Source: JANNBN01 sp031385545
Lineage (GTDB): Bacteria > Actinomycetota > Acidimicrobiia > Acidimicrobiales > JANYDT01
DNA length: 9,884 nucleotides
Direction of reading: 5' to 3'
Assembly (NCBI GenBank): GCA_031385545.1
Contig: JANNBN010000115.1
Location: 1-9,884 of the forward strand
In this document: positions 1 through 8,159 of the stretch, one piece after another
Position numbering within the stretch: position 1 is the stretch's first letter
How the letters are laid out: every line of letters begins with the position of its first letter
Notes under the pieces: generated by a model
Database searches by the model: none
Told to the model about the DNA's origin: nothing
The model's input: only the letters and a program-made list of their open reading frames with translations
Translations under genes and position numbers: made by a program

Positions 1-1536
1 CACGCGCAGCTTGATCCGCTAGTTGTCGGCACCACCCAGATCGGTGGTGCTGCGGTCCTGTCGACCTATTTCAAGCAGGAACGCCAGGCCAACCCGAACA
101 CCATCACGCTCACCGCAGGTGACGCGTACGGGGCAAGCCCACCCCTGTCCGGTTTCTTCAACGAGGTGCCGGCTATCCGGGCGATGAACCTCATGGGCTT
201 CAACGTCGACACGTTCGGCAACCACAACTTCGATGGCGGCACTGCAAAACTGCAGCAGAAGATCGACCTTGCCGAGTTCCCCTATGTTTCTGCAAACCTC
301 ACCAATCGCGATGCCAACCTCACCGGAGTCCAGGACTTCGTCATCATCGAGGTTGGCGGTGTCAAGGTCGGCATCGTCGGCATCACCAACCCCGAGGCGC
401 CAACGCTGGTGTTCCCGGGCAACTTCGGCACGATTGTTCCTTCGGACCCCGTCCCGGCAGCAAACAAAGCCCGAGCCGCGGCGCAGCGTGCCGGGGCCAA
501 GGTCGTGGTCGCCATCACCCATATGGGCATCACCGGCGTCGACCCAGCCACCGGCTTGGCCTTTGGCCCGCTGATCGACTTTGCCGACACCGTCGGCGGC
601 TTCGACGTGATCTTCGGTGACCACACCGACTTCGAGTACTCCGGAACCCACGGAAAGGCCCTGGTGATCGAGAACCGCAGCAAAGGGCGGACATATGCCC
701 GCACCAAGCTGGCTGTTGACGCCCGCAACGGCCGCGTTGCTGCGAAGTCCGTCGAATTCGTCACTCCTCTCTCCGCTGCGGTCACACCCGACCCGGCAGT
801 GGTGGCCATGGTCGATTCGTACAGGGTGCAGCTCGCTCCTATCCTCGGCATCGTCGTCGGTAGCTCATCAGTGGCTGTTCCTCGCACGGACTCATGCGGC
901 CGCGCCGATGGCCGACTGTGCGAGTCCCTGGTCGGCGACGTCACGACCGATGCGATGCGTATCCGGTACGGGACAGACTTCGCGTTCACGAACTCGGGAG
1001 GACTGCGAGCAGCCCTGACCTGCCCGGCCGGCGGAGGTGGCGGCGGATTCTGCCCCGTGTCGACTCCTCCCCCATTCGTCATCACCAGGGGCCAGGTGCT
1101 GTCCGTGCTGCCGTTCGGCAACATCGCGGTCACGTTGACCATCAACGGTGCCGAGGTGAAACAGATGCTTGAGAACGGTGTCTCAGCCATGCCGGGCGCC
1201 AACGGAAAGTTCGCTCAGGTATCTGGCCTGTGCTTCTCGTACAACGTCGCGGCGGCTGTCGGCAGCCGGGTCACGGCGGTGGTTCGCCAGGCCGCCAATG
1301 GAAGCTGTTCCGGCGCAGCGGTGGATCTCACAGTCGCCTCCTCCTACACCGTTGCCATCAACGACTTCATGGCGACCGGCGGTGACGGGTACCCGGTCGT
1401 CTTCGGCCGCTCCGTGACCCGCGAACTGCTGCACCAGGTGCTGGCCGACTACGTGGCCGCCAACCCTGGACTTGCCCCCACCATCCAGGGGCGGATCGCC
1501 TGTTCCGGAATCGGGTGCCCAGCCACCCTGCCGTGA
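1..1536 (+). CDS. 5'-nucleotidase / UshA-like bifunctional phosphoesterase, 5' end missing
   Basis: Secreted metallophosphoesterase of the UshA/5'-nucleotidase family, expected to hydrolyse nucleotides or other phosphate esters outside the membrane. The frame is open from base 1, giving 511 visible residues; a GTG at 166 is internal, because recognisable domain sequence lies before it. The window opens on HAQLDP, which fits the end of the family motif N-D-x-H-[GA]-x-L, so the signal peptide and the first metal Asp lie upstream. The metallophosphatase domain shows GDAYGAS (residues 40-46), GNHNFD (73-78), ITHMG (172-176) and GDHTD (206-210), the last standing for UshA GHSQ. The C-terminal substrate-binding domain shows TNSGGLRA (330-337), a Gly-rich stretch (about 344-349), GQVLSVLPFGN and NDFMATGGDGYP (454-465). 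Two Cys near the C-terminus (CSGIGC) could form a disulfide outside the cell. It probably shares a transcript with the membrane protein that follows 12 bp later. Family assignment is firm; the exact substrate is not. Confidence 0.93.
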   Translation, partial: HAQLDPLVVGTTQIGGAAVLSTYFKQERQANPNTITLTAGDAYGASPPLSGFFNEVPAIRAMNLMGFNVDTFGNHNFDGGTAKLQQKIDLAEFPYVSANLTNRDANLTGVQDFVIIEVGGVKVGIVGITNPEAPTLVFPGNFGTIVPSDPVPAANKARAAAQRAGAKVVVAITHMGITGVDPATGLAFGPLIDFADTVGGFDVIFGDHTDFEYSGTHGKALVIENRSKGRTYARTKLAVDARNGRVAAKSVEFVTPLSAAVTPDPAVVAMVDSYRVQLAPILGIVVGSSSVAVPRTDSCGRADGRLCESLVGDVTTDAMRIRYGTDFAFTNSGGLRAALTCPAGGGGGGFCPVSTPPPFVITRGQVLSVLPFGNIAVTLTINGAEVKQMLENGVSAMPGANGKFAQVSGLCFSYNVAAAVGSRVTAVVRQAANGSCSGAAVDLTVASSYTVAINDFMATGGDGYPVVFGRSVTRELLHQVLADYVAANPGLAPTIQGRIACSGIGCPATLP

Positions 1537-1548
1537 GGGTTGGGTTTC

Positions 1549-2055
1549 ATGATTGACGGCGTGCTCCCGGCTGCGCGGTCCCGACGATCAGTCAGGGCAG
1601 CGCGGTTGCTGCTCTTTTGGTCCTTCTTCATCGGCCTGGGCACCTTATGCGGTGGGCACGCAAGCGCCCACGACGGCCAGAACGCAGCGATCGACGTCGA
1701 GCCCAGCCACGTCGTGGCGGGAGGCACGCTCGTTGTCCTCGGTTCGGACTTCGCCAGCAACAGTGCAGTCGAGCTGAGATTAAGGACCGCTGAGGGCGAC
1801 ATCGTGATCGCGACCGCGATGTCGGGTGCGGACGGCCACTTCGTAGCCGACGTGGCGTTGACCCGCGACCTTGCCCTGCGCGCATATGAATTGCTGGCTG
1901 TCAGCGGCACAACGTCAGTGACGTCATTGCTGACGGTGACAGCGGCGCCTGGTTCTCGCCGCCCCGGTATCGCTGCTGCCGGAGCGGCGGTGCTCGCTAT
2001 CGGCCTAGCCGCCCTGTGGCGTGTTCGGCAAACTCGTCGTGTTCGGCATTCATGA
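1549..2055 (+). CDS. small exported, membrane-anchored protein with Ig/IPT-like domain
   Basis: Unnamed 168-residue protein. I chose ATG 1549 because GAGGG at 1535-1539 sits 9 nt upstream; a TTG at 1540 in the same frame is less likely. Residues 1-40 look like a signal peptide: RSRRSVRAAR, a hydrophobic core (LLLFWSFFIGL) and a possible cleavage site after ASA, which would leave His41 at the mature N-terminus. Residues about 46-132 are rich in beta-strand pattern and contain a proline/glycine entry motif (EPSHVVAGGTLVVLGSDF), typical of IPT/TIG or Ig-like folds. Residues about 139-157 form a second membrane segment followed by a basic tail (RVRQTRRVRHS), giving a type I topology with the domain outside. 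It starts 12 bp after the 5'-nucleotidase stop, so co-transcription is likely and it may work at the same surface. Function unknown; the fold is my inference from pattern. Confidence 0.8.
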   Translation: MIDGVLPAARSRRSVRAARLLLFWSFFIGLGTLCGGHASAHDGQNAAIDVEPSHVVAGGTLVVLGSDFASNSAVELRLRTAEGDIVIATAMSGADGHFVADVALTRDLALRAYELLAVSGTTSVTSLLTVTAAPGSRRPGIAAAGAAVLAIGLAALWRVRQTRRVRHS

Positions 2056-4266
2056 AACGTCGAAGCGGTCGAGGTTCATTATCTTGTTCCACGCTTTCAC
2101 GAAATCGTTGACGAATTTCGGCTGCCCATCGGCGGCCGCATAGACCTCGGCGATTGCTCGGAGCTGAGAGTTCGCCCCGAAGATCAGATCGCAGCGCGTT
2201 GCCGTCCACCGCTTCTCCCCTGTCGCCCGATGATGGCCTTCGAACTCATCGGCCGAGTCAGTGACCGGCTTCCACTCGGTGTTGATGTCCAGCAGGTTCG
2301 TGAAGTAGTCATTGGACAGCGTGTCGTGGCGCGTGGTGAGCACCCCGTTCTCTGTTCCGTCTGCCGTACAGCGCAGCACTCGAAGGCCACCAACCAGGAC
2401 GGTCATTTCCGGAGCACTGAGGGTGAGTAGCTGCGCGCGATCCACCATCAGCGCTTCGGCAGGGAGGCTATGGCCCTTACCGAGGTAGTTGCGGAACCCG
2501 TCTGCGGTGGGTTCGAGCGGCGCGAACGACTCGACGTCGGTCTGGGCTTGCGACGCGTCGGTGCGGCCAGGGGTGAACGGAACCACGATGGCGTAGCCGG
2601 CGTTGTTTGCAGCTGCCTCGACCGCTGCGCAGCCTGCCAGCACGATGAGGTCGGCCATGGACACCGTCTTGCCCGTGCTGTTGAAATCGTGACGGACAGC
2701 TTCAAGTGTTCCAAGAATTCGTCGGAGTTCTGGCGGGTTGTTGACCGCCCAATCGTTCTGCGGCGCCAAACGAATGCGGGCACCGTTGGCGCCGCCGCGC
2801 TTGTCACTGTTGCGGAACGTCGATGCGGACGCCCACGCCGTGGTGATGAGCTGGGAAAGCGTCAGCCCGGATTGCAACACCTTCGCCTTGAGCACGGCAA
2901 GGTCGGCCTCGCCGATGAGTGCGTGATCGACAGCCGGGACGGGGTCCTGCCAGATGAGCACCTCGCCGGGTACCTCGGGTCCCAGGTACCGGGGCCGTGG
3001 ACCCATGTCGCGGTGGGTGAGCTTGAACCATGCACGAGCAAAGGCGTTTGCGAACTCGGCAGGGTTCTGGTGGAACCGGCGCGAGATCGGCTCGTAGACC
3101 GGGTCCATCTTCAACGCCATGTCCGCGGTGGTCATCATCGGCGCGTGCGAACGCATCGGGTCGTGCGCATCGGGAACGGTGCCCTGCGCTTCGGGGTTTG
3201 CGGGGGTCCATTGCTGCGCACCCGCAGGGCTGCGCGTGAGGGTCCAGTCGTACCCGAACAGCACGTCGAAATAGCTGTTGTCCCAGGTGGTCGGCGTTGG
3301 CGTCCATGCTCCTTCGATACCGCTGGTGGTGGTGTGGACACCTTTGCCGGTGCCGAAGCTGTTCTTCCATCCGAGGCCCAGTTGCTCGAGAGGAGCGCCC
3401 TCGGGTTCAGGACCGACAAGTGCCGGGTCACCTGCACCGTGGGCCTTTCCGAACGTGTGCCCACCTGCCACGAGGGCCACGGTCTCCTCGTCGTCCATAG
3501 CCATCCTGGCAAACGTTTCACGGATGTCTCGCGCCGAGGCGAGCGGGTCGGGGTTGCCGTTGGGACCTTCGGGGTTGACGTAGATCAAACCCATCTGGAC
3601 AGCACCGAGCGGGTTCATCAGTTCACGGTCCCCGCTATAGCGCGAATCGCCGAGCCAGGTGGTCTCGGGACCCCAATAGATGTCTTCCTCTGGGGCCCAC
3701 ACGTCGGCGCGGCCACCGCCGAACCCGAAGGTGGCGAACCCCATCGACTCCAATGCGACGTTGCCGGCAAGAACCATGAGGTCGGCCCAGGACAGCTTGC
3801 GGCCATACTTCTGCTTGACGGGAAGCAGCAAGGCCCGCGCCTTGTCGAGGTTGCCGTTGTCCGGCCAGCTGTTGAGCGGAGCGAAGCGCTGCGTTCCGTT
3901 GCCGGCACCGCCTCGACCGTCTTTGATGCGATACGTGCCGGCGCTGTGCCATGTCATCCGGATGAAGAACGGACCGTAATGGCCGTAGTCCGCTGGCCAC
4001 CAGTCCTGCGACGCGGTCATCAGTGAGGTGAGGTCCTGCTTCACAGCAGCCAGGTCGAGCGTCTTGAACTCTGCGGCGTAGTCGAAGTCCTCGCCCATCG
4101 GGTCGGCGGCCGGAGAATGCTGGTGAAGCATGCGCAGGCTCAGTTGATTCGGCCACCAGTGTTCGTTGGCGACTGACCCCACGGCCGTGTGCGCTGCGCG
4201 GGGTCCGCCGAGGACAGGACACGTTTGCACGCTGTCGTTGATCTCGAGGGCGTCGTTGTCGGGCAT
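2050..4266 (-). CDS. katG: catalase-peroxidase KatG
   Basis: Bifunctional heme enzyme that disproportionates H2O2 and oxidises donors; cytoplasmic, main peroxide defence. It is 738 residues, normal for the family, with both the heme domain and the degenerate C-terminal domain. Visible active-site residues: distal Arg103, Trp106 and His107 (FIRMTWHSAGTYR), proximal His270 (GGHTFGKAHG), and the Trp106-Tyr229-Met255 set that forms the covalent adduct needed for catalase activity (GLIYVNPEGPNG and RMAMDD). Ser315 (TTSGIE) matches the M. tuberculosis residue whose change gives isoniazid resistance, so the wild-type form is present. The C-terminus ends MNLDRFDVS, nearly as in mycobacteria. ATG 4266 is supported by GAGGAG (4273-4278) with a 6-nt spacer. 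No furA lies upstream, where many actinobacteria carry it; recQ, same strand, is the upstream neighbour 156 bp away. Its last 6 bp overlap the end of the convergent membrane-protein gene. Confidence 0.98.
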   Translation of the reverse strand: MPDNDALEINDSVQTCPVLGGPRAAHTAVGSVANEHWWPNQLSLRMLHQHSPAADPMGEDFDYAAEFKTLDLAAVKQDLTSLMTASQDWWPADYGHYGPFFIRMTWHSAGTYRIKDGRGGAGNGTQRFAPLNSWPDNGNLDKARALLLPVKQKYGRKLSWADLMVLAGNVALESMGFATFGFGGGRADVWAPEEDIYWGPETTWLGDSRYSGDRELMNPLGAVQMGLIYVNPEGPNGNPDPLASARDIRETFARMAMDDEETVALVAGGHTFGKAHGAGDPALVGPEPEGAPLEQLGLGWKNSFGTGKGVHTTTSGIEGAWTPTPTTWDNSYFDVLFGYDWTLTRSPAGAQQWTPANPEAQGTVPDAHDPMRSHAPMMTTADMALKMDPVYEPISRRFHQNPAEFANAFARAWFKLTHRDMGPRPRYLGPEVPGEVLIWQDPVPAVDHALIGEADLAVLKAKVLQSGLTLSQLITTAWASASTFRNSDKRGGANGARIRLAPQNDWAVNNPPELRRILGTLEAVRHDFNSTGKTVSMADLIVLAGCAAVEAAANNAGYAIVVPFTPGRTDASQAQTDVESFAPLEPTADGFRNYLGKGHSLPAEALMVDRAQLLTLSAPEMTVLVGGLRVLRCTADGTENGVLTTRHDTLSNDYFTNLLDINTEWKPVTDSADEFEGHHRATGEKRWTATRCDLIFGANSQLRAIAEVYAAADGQPKFVNDFVKAWNKIMNLDRFDVS

Positions 4267-4357
4267 GTGGTGCTCCTCATGTGAGTCGTCCGGGACAGAA
4301 ACGAGTCTGCCGGAATGCTGATCTGATTGTTGACATGCATTGTGCCCTGCGCGCCGG

Positions 4358-4381
4358 GGCTAATGCACAGCCTGCATAGCC
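4358..4381. promoter_or_regulatory. hairpin in the recQ-katG gap
   Basis: Inverted repeat: GGCTAATGCA (4358-4367), CAGCC loop, TGCATAGCC (4373-4381), giving a 9-bp stem with one bulged base. It lies 42 bp past the recQ stop and about 90 bp upstream of katG, both on the minus strand. It could end recQ transcription or serve as an operator for katG. No T-run follows, so an intrinsic terminator is not clearly supported. It overlaps the 9-bp tandem repeats. The rest of the 156-bp gap holds the katG ribosome binding site and no promoter I can assign with confidence. Confidence 0.4.
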
Positions 4382-4391
4382 TGCATAGCCT
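4365..4391. repeat. three tandem 9-bp repeats upstream of katG
   Basis: GCACAGCCT (4365-4373), GCATAGCCT (4374-4382) and GCATAGCCT (4383-4391) lie directly head to tail; the last two are identical and the first differs by one base. On the katG strand the unit reads AGGCTATGC. A 9-bp period is close to one helical turn, which would suit cooperative binding of a regulator, but replication slippage would also produce such an array. They lie about 100-125 bp upstream of the katG start. Confidence 0.6.
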
Positions 4392-4422
4392 GGAAGCCCG
4401 ATGTTCGGCAGTTGCGGGCCGG

Positions 4423-6501
4423 TTATGGCAGCTGGTGCACGATGAGTGGGAGAACCGCCGTTGCGCCGGAGCGCCGGAGCAACGCGCCCGCAACAGTGAT
4501 GGACCACCCGGTTCGGTACTGAGCGTCGACCAAGAGTACGGACCCGTGTGGCACGTCCGCACCCGGCTGCACTGCCATTGACTCGAACAGACTTCGCACC
4601 AGCGTTGCCGATGCTGCGTCGGGCGCAACCGTTGCGCCTGCGCGGCTCAACACGTCCAGGACAGGAAGCTTGCCGATTGACCCAACATGCTCGGCGACGC
4701 ACCGGTTGAGCCGCCCGAACGAAGACGATGGCATCGGGACCACGGCCACTGGTCGATCAGCCCATTCGGATCGCCACCTTCGCAGAACGTCGACCATGCC
4801 TGCCAGGAGTGCATCGTCGCACGGCCCGTCATGGAGGCCACGCAGTTCGCTGACCCAGCCCGGATCGTCGGCGAAGGCAAGCGCCCGCCCCGGTTCGCAG
4901 CTGACGATTGCGCCTTTGGGGGCGCCTGTGGGGCTGACCCCGGCCGGCCACCGCTTCCGCGGTTCGATGACCACATCTCGACCTCGGGTGAAGACTCGTG
5001 CAGCATCCACAGTCTCGGCAGATGGGGCCGGACCCGGCGGTGGAAGTTCACCGGTGCAGACCGAACAACGCCCACATGCTTCGGGTGACGGATCGTCGAG
5101 TGATGCCTGCAGGAACTTCATCAGACAACCAGCACCGGCAGCGAACGACCGCATCAGGTTGGCTTCGCGTTCGCGGACTGCGGCCAAGGCCGACCATCGT
5201 TGCGAGTCGTAGACCCAGCCGCCTCCCGTTGACGCCCAGCTCGTCCCCTGCCGTTCGACAGCCTCGTCGACGGCCAAGATCTTCAGCAGCCCTTCGAGAC
5301 GTCCGCGTCTGATGCCTGTGATGCTCTCCAAGGCGACAACGGTCAACGGGCCGTTGCTCAGCGCGCTGAGGATTGTTTCCACCCGCGCTTCGTCCGGCAC
5401 ACCCGCCGTGGCGAAATACTCCCAAATCCGCTCGTCGGTCTCGGCCGGAAGCAGGACAGCCAGGGCATGGTCGAGCGCGCGCCCGGCGCGGCCCACCTGT
5501 TGGTAGTAGGCAACGGGCGACGAAGGCGAGCCGACATGGATGCAGAACGCCAGGTCTGGCTTGTCGTATCCCATGCCCAACGCGGACGTGGCGACGACCG
5601 CTTTGAGTTGGTTGTTGCGCAGCCTGTCTTCGATGTGCTCGCGCTCCGAAGAATCGAGTTGCCCCGAGTAAGCAGCCACGTCGAAACCACGAGAAACAAG
5701 GAAACCCGCCAGGCGTTCGGTTTCTGCGACCGTCAGCGCATAGACAATTCCTGAACCGTCCATCACCTTGAGCGCATCAGCGACCCACGCGTACCGCTCC
5801 AACGGACCCAACCCGGGGACGACGGCAAGCCGGAGCGACGAGCGCGCCAGTGACCCGCGAAACGTCCGAGTGTTTTCACCGAGCTGGCCGGCTACGTCGA
5901 TGGTGACCCGCTCGTTGGCTGTGGCTGTCGTTGCCAGCACGGGAGCAGATGCTGCGACCTGGACGAGCGTGCGGGCGAGCCGCTGATAGTCCGGGCGGAA
6001 ATCGAAGCCCCAGTCAGAGATGCAGTGCGCCTCGTCGATGACGATAAGCCCGGCCGAAGCAACCAAACCGGGAAGAAGCGCTGCGAAACGAGGGTTGGCC
6101 AGCCGCTCCGGCGAGACCAGGAGCACGTCGATGGAACCGTCAGCGAGCGACGCGAGGATTGGCTCCCAATCGTTTGCATTGGTCGAGTTGATGGTTGCGG
6201 CGACCAACCCGGCGGCGGTCGCTGCTGCGACCTGATCTCGCATCAACGCAAGAAGCGGGGACACGATGAGCGTCGGGCCGCGGCCTTGGGAGCGAAGCGC
6301 GGAGGTAGCAGCCCAGTACACGGCAGATTTCCCCCAACCGGTGGCCTGGACGACAAGCACGTTGGCCCGATCGTCGACGATCGCCTGGACTGCCGCAAGC
6401 TGATCGGCGCGGGCGCTGGCTCCGGGGCCAGCCATAGCCAGCAGAACACGGTCAAGGTGCTCTGCGGCAAGGTTGGTTGAAGCAGGAAGAGTCTGGCTCA
6501 C
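4423..6501 (-). CDS. RecQ-family DNA helicase with C-terminal phosphoribosyltransferase-like domain
   Basis: ATP-dependent 3'-5' DNA helicase of the RecQ family, 692 residues from GTG 6501. Helicase motifs in order: ARADQLAAVQAI (Q-like motif, about 30-41), Walker A ATGWGKS (53-59), SPLLALMRDQ (Ia), DEAHCISDWG (156-165), ATTATA (III), ALGMGYDKPD (V) and QQVGRAGR (334-341). A RecQ zinc-binding cluster is made by Cys459, Cys476, Cys479 and Cys482. There is no HRDC domain. Residues about 540-692 instead resemble a ComF-type phosphoribosyltransferase: VAVVPMPSSS and VLLVDAQYRTGW (655-666), the PRPP-loop position, where the usual second Asp is Ala. The frame stays open upstream to 6801, but that would overlap the divergent hydrolase and adds nothing helicase-like. 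GTG 6501 puts about 30 residues before the Q-like motif, as in relatives I recall; ATG 6585 is the alternative. Neither has a strong ribosome binding site. Confidence 0.9.
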   Translation of the reverse strand: MSQTLPASTNLAAEHLDRVLLAMAGPGASARADQLAAVQAIVDDRANVLVVQATGWGKSAVYWAATSALRSQGRGPTLIVSPLLALMRDQVAAATAAGLVAATINSTNANDWEPILASLADGSIDVLLVSPERLANPRFAALLPGLVASAGLIVIDEAHCISDWGFDFRPDYQRLARTLVQVAASAPVLATTATANERVTIDVAGQLGENTRTFRGSLARSSLRLAVVPGLGPLERYAWVADALKVMDGSGIVYALTVAETERLAGFLVSRGFDVAAYSGQLDSSEREHIEDRLRNNQLKAVVATSALGMGYDKPDLAFCIHVGSPSSPVAYYQQVGRAGRALDHALAVLLPAETDERIWEYFATAGVPDEARVETILSALSNGPLTVVALESITGIRRGRLEGLLKILAVDEAVERQGTSWASTGGGWVYDSQRWSALAAVREREANLMRSFAAGAGCLMKFLQASLDDPSPEACGRCSVCTGELPPPGPAPSAETVDAARVFTRGRDVVIEPRKRWPAGVSPTGAPKGAIVSCEPGRALAFADDPGWVSELRGLHDGPCDDALLAGMVDVLRRWRSEWADRPVAVVPMPSSSFGRLNRCVAEHVGSIGKLPVLDVLSRAGATVAPDAASATLVRSLFESMAVQPGADVPHGSVLLVDAQYRTGWSITVAGALLRRSGATAVLPLIVHQLP

Positions 6502-6642
6502 CCAATCAGTGTCGCCGATGGGTGAGACACAAACGGTCCCAGTCGCGCTGAATCGGCTCCCAGGCTCCGCTGCATCTGCGGTCATGAACCAGCAGAGCAC
6601 AGGTGTGTCCCCCGTGCTCCGCTCCGTGTCACCATTGCCGTG
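6502..6642. other. divergent intergenic region between recQ and the serine hydrolase
   Basis: About 141 bp separate the two divergent starts (57 bp if recQ begins at ATG 6585). Promoters for both genes should lie here, but I find no convincing -35/-10 pair, inverted repeat or Shine-Dalgarno sequence on either side. Both genes may be translated from leaderless or short-leader mRNAs, which is common in actinobacteria. Confidence 0.35.
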
Positions 6643-8058
6643 ATGGATATTCCCAACAGCGGTCCCTCGCAGCAAGCCGTCGCGGCAGAGGCGATTTCGG
6701 ATTTCATCGATGCCCTCGAAGCCGACCCTGCGATCGAACCGCACGGATTGATCATCCAACGGAACGGCCGTCGTATTGCCGAGGGATATTGGGCTCCACA
6801 CTCCGCAGACCGAAGTCGGTTGGTCTACTCGCTCAGCAAAACGTTCACCGGCACAGCGCTTGGACTCCTACTCGGCGAAGGCCGGCTTGGGCTCGACGAC
6901 TTGGTGAGCGACCATCTTCCTGACTACTTCACGTCAACTGACGAGCGCACCCGGCGGATACGAGTGCGTCACATCGCATCGATGGCGACCGGCCACGACC
7001 GTGAAATGCTTCTCGAAGCTCTCGTTGCCGATCCTGAAGACCCCGCTCGTGGCTTCTTCCAGATCGCACCCGACGCCGAGCCAGGAACACTGTTTGCCTA
7101 CAACCAACCGCCTGTCCTGGCGCTTGCAACCATCCTCCAACAGTTGGCAGGCGAGCGACTCGTCGACTACTTGCGGCCACGGTTGTTGAACCCGCTCGGA
7201 ATCGGGGACCTCCGTTGGTCGCAGCACTCCCCCGGTGTCGATCTGGGCTTCTCGGGTGTGCACACGAACCTCGACGCGATCGCCCGGCTGGGCCAGTTGT
7301 ACCTCGACGACGGCGTATGCAACGGTGCCCGGCTGCTGCCAGCCGACTGGGTCGCTTCGGCGTCCAGTGTGCAGATCGAAAACCCGCAACGCGATCAGCC
7401 CGACTGGGCGCAGGGCTATGGATTTCAACTCTGGATGTCACGCCACGGCTACCGGGGCGACGGTGCGTTCGGCCAGTACATGGTTGTGCTTCCCGAGTTT
7501 CGAACGGTGATTGCCCTGTTCAGTTGCACCGAGGACATGCAACCCGTGCTGGACCTGATGTGGAAGCACCTGCTCCCGGCGATGGGATCGCCGGACACCG
7601 CAGCGAAGCGTCCGACAAGCGCCGATCTCGCGCTCGCGAGCCGGCTCACCGATCTTGCGCTCCCCGCAGTCACGCAGCGTTTGGGTGGTGGCCCTGTGAG
7701 ACTCGACCCGACGGTCGGACCGCTGCTCCCCGCACCCACCAGAGCCCGGTCGCATCGCACAGTGCAATCGATCCAGGTCGGCCCCACAGGAGATCGCCTC
7801 ATCATTCGCGAGGGCGACGGCTTCGTCCTTGACGTGCGCCTCTCGCCGGGCTGGTCAAGCAGCACAGATACGCCGTTCGCATCGAGTGCGACGACGTTGC
7901 CGGACGGACGAGTCGCCGTCGACCTGGTCCTCCTCGAAACACCGCACCGCCTGGAGATCGTGCTCGACCCCACTGCTCAGACCTTCACGACACGGTGGCC
8001 AGCGGTTCCGTTGTTCTCCGGCGATGCACTTCTTTCCTCGATGCGCGCCCCTGCGTGA
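6643..8058 (+). CDS. serine hydrolase, beta-lactamase/class C esterase fold
   Basis: Member of the beta-lactamase-related serine hydrolase family (penicillin-binding-protein fold), which includes esterases, D-aminopeptidases and lactamases. It is 471 residues from ATG 6643; a GTG directly before it (6640) is the alternative start. The nucleophile motif S-x-x-K is SLSK (63-66) in VYSLSKTFTG. The second motif is YN (153-154) in GTLFAYNQPP, the arrangement of esterase-like members. The third, KTG-like position is probably HGYRGDGAFGQ (268-278). The helix LGLLLGEGRLGLDDLVSDHLPDY after the nucleophile is also typical. There is no signal peptide or membrane segment, so it should be cytoplasmic. The last 150 residues (after about 320) form a less conserved extension. 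Substrate unknown; I see no reason to call it an antibiotic-resistance enzyme. It is divergent from recQ and stands alone as a transcription unit. Confidence 0.88.
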   Translation: MDIPNSGPSQQAVAAEAISDFIDALEADPAIEPHGLIIQRNGRRIAEGYWAPHSADRSRLVYSLSKTFTGTALGLLLGEGRLGLDDLVSDHLPDYFTSTDERTRRIRVRHIASMATGHDREMLLEALVADPEDPARGFFQIAPDAEPGTLFAYNQPPVLALATILQQLAGERLVDYLRPRLLNPLGIGDLRWSQHSPGVDLGFSGVHTNLDAIARLGQLYLDDGVCNGARLLPADWVASASSVQIENPQRDQPDWAQGYGFQLWMSRHGYRGDGAFGQYMVVLPEFRTVIALFSCTEDMQPVLDLMWKHLLPAMGSPDTAAKRPTSADLALASRLTDLALPAVTQRLGGGPVRLDPTVGPLLPAPTRARSHRTVQSIQVGPTGDRLIIREGDGFVLDVRLSPGWSSSTDTPFASSATTLPDGRVAVDLVLLETPHRLEIVLDPTAQTFTTRWPAVPLFSGDALLSSMRAPA

Positions 8059-8159
8059 CGATCCGGCCTTGACGAACACGACCCGACATCTGAGGTCGTC
8101 GGTGGTGAGCGAGCGCTACTTTGTTATGTCAGTCCGAGCACCATCTGAGAGGAATCACC

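Noticed and set aside
282..1202. Minus-strand open frame of 306 codons opposite the 5'-nucleotidase
   Set aside because: It is a shadow of a clearly conserved gene; the composition is Ser/Thr/Pro/Arg-rich without motifs.
2470..4026. Long plus-strand open frame of 518 codons opposite katG
   Set aside because: It is the high-GC mirror of katG codons. Its translation is Arg/Val/Gly-rich and matches no family I know.
6502..6801. N-terminal extension of RecQ by 100 residues
   Set aside because: It would run over the start of the divergent serine hydrolase and contains no helicase-related sequence.
8069..8100. TTGACG as a -35 box and a weak hairpin after the serine hydrolase
   Set aside because: No -10 box lies at 16-18 bp, and the CCGAC/GTCGG pairing is only 5 bp with a 10-base loop.
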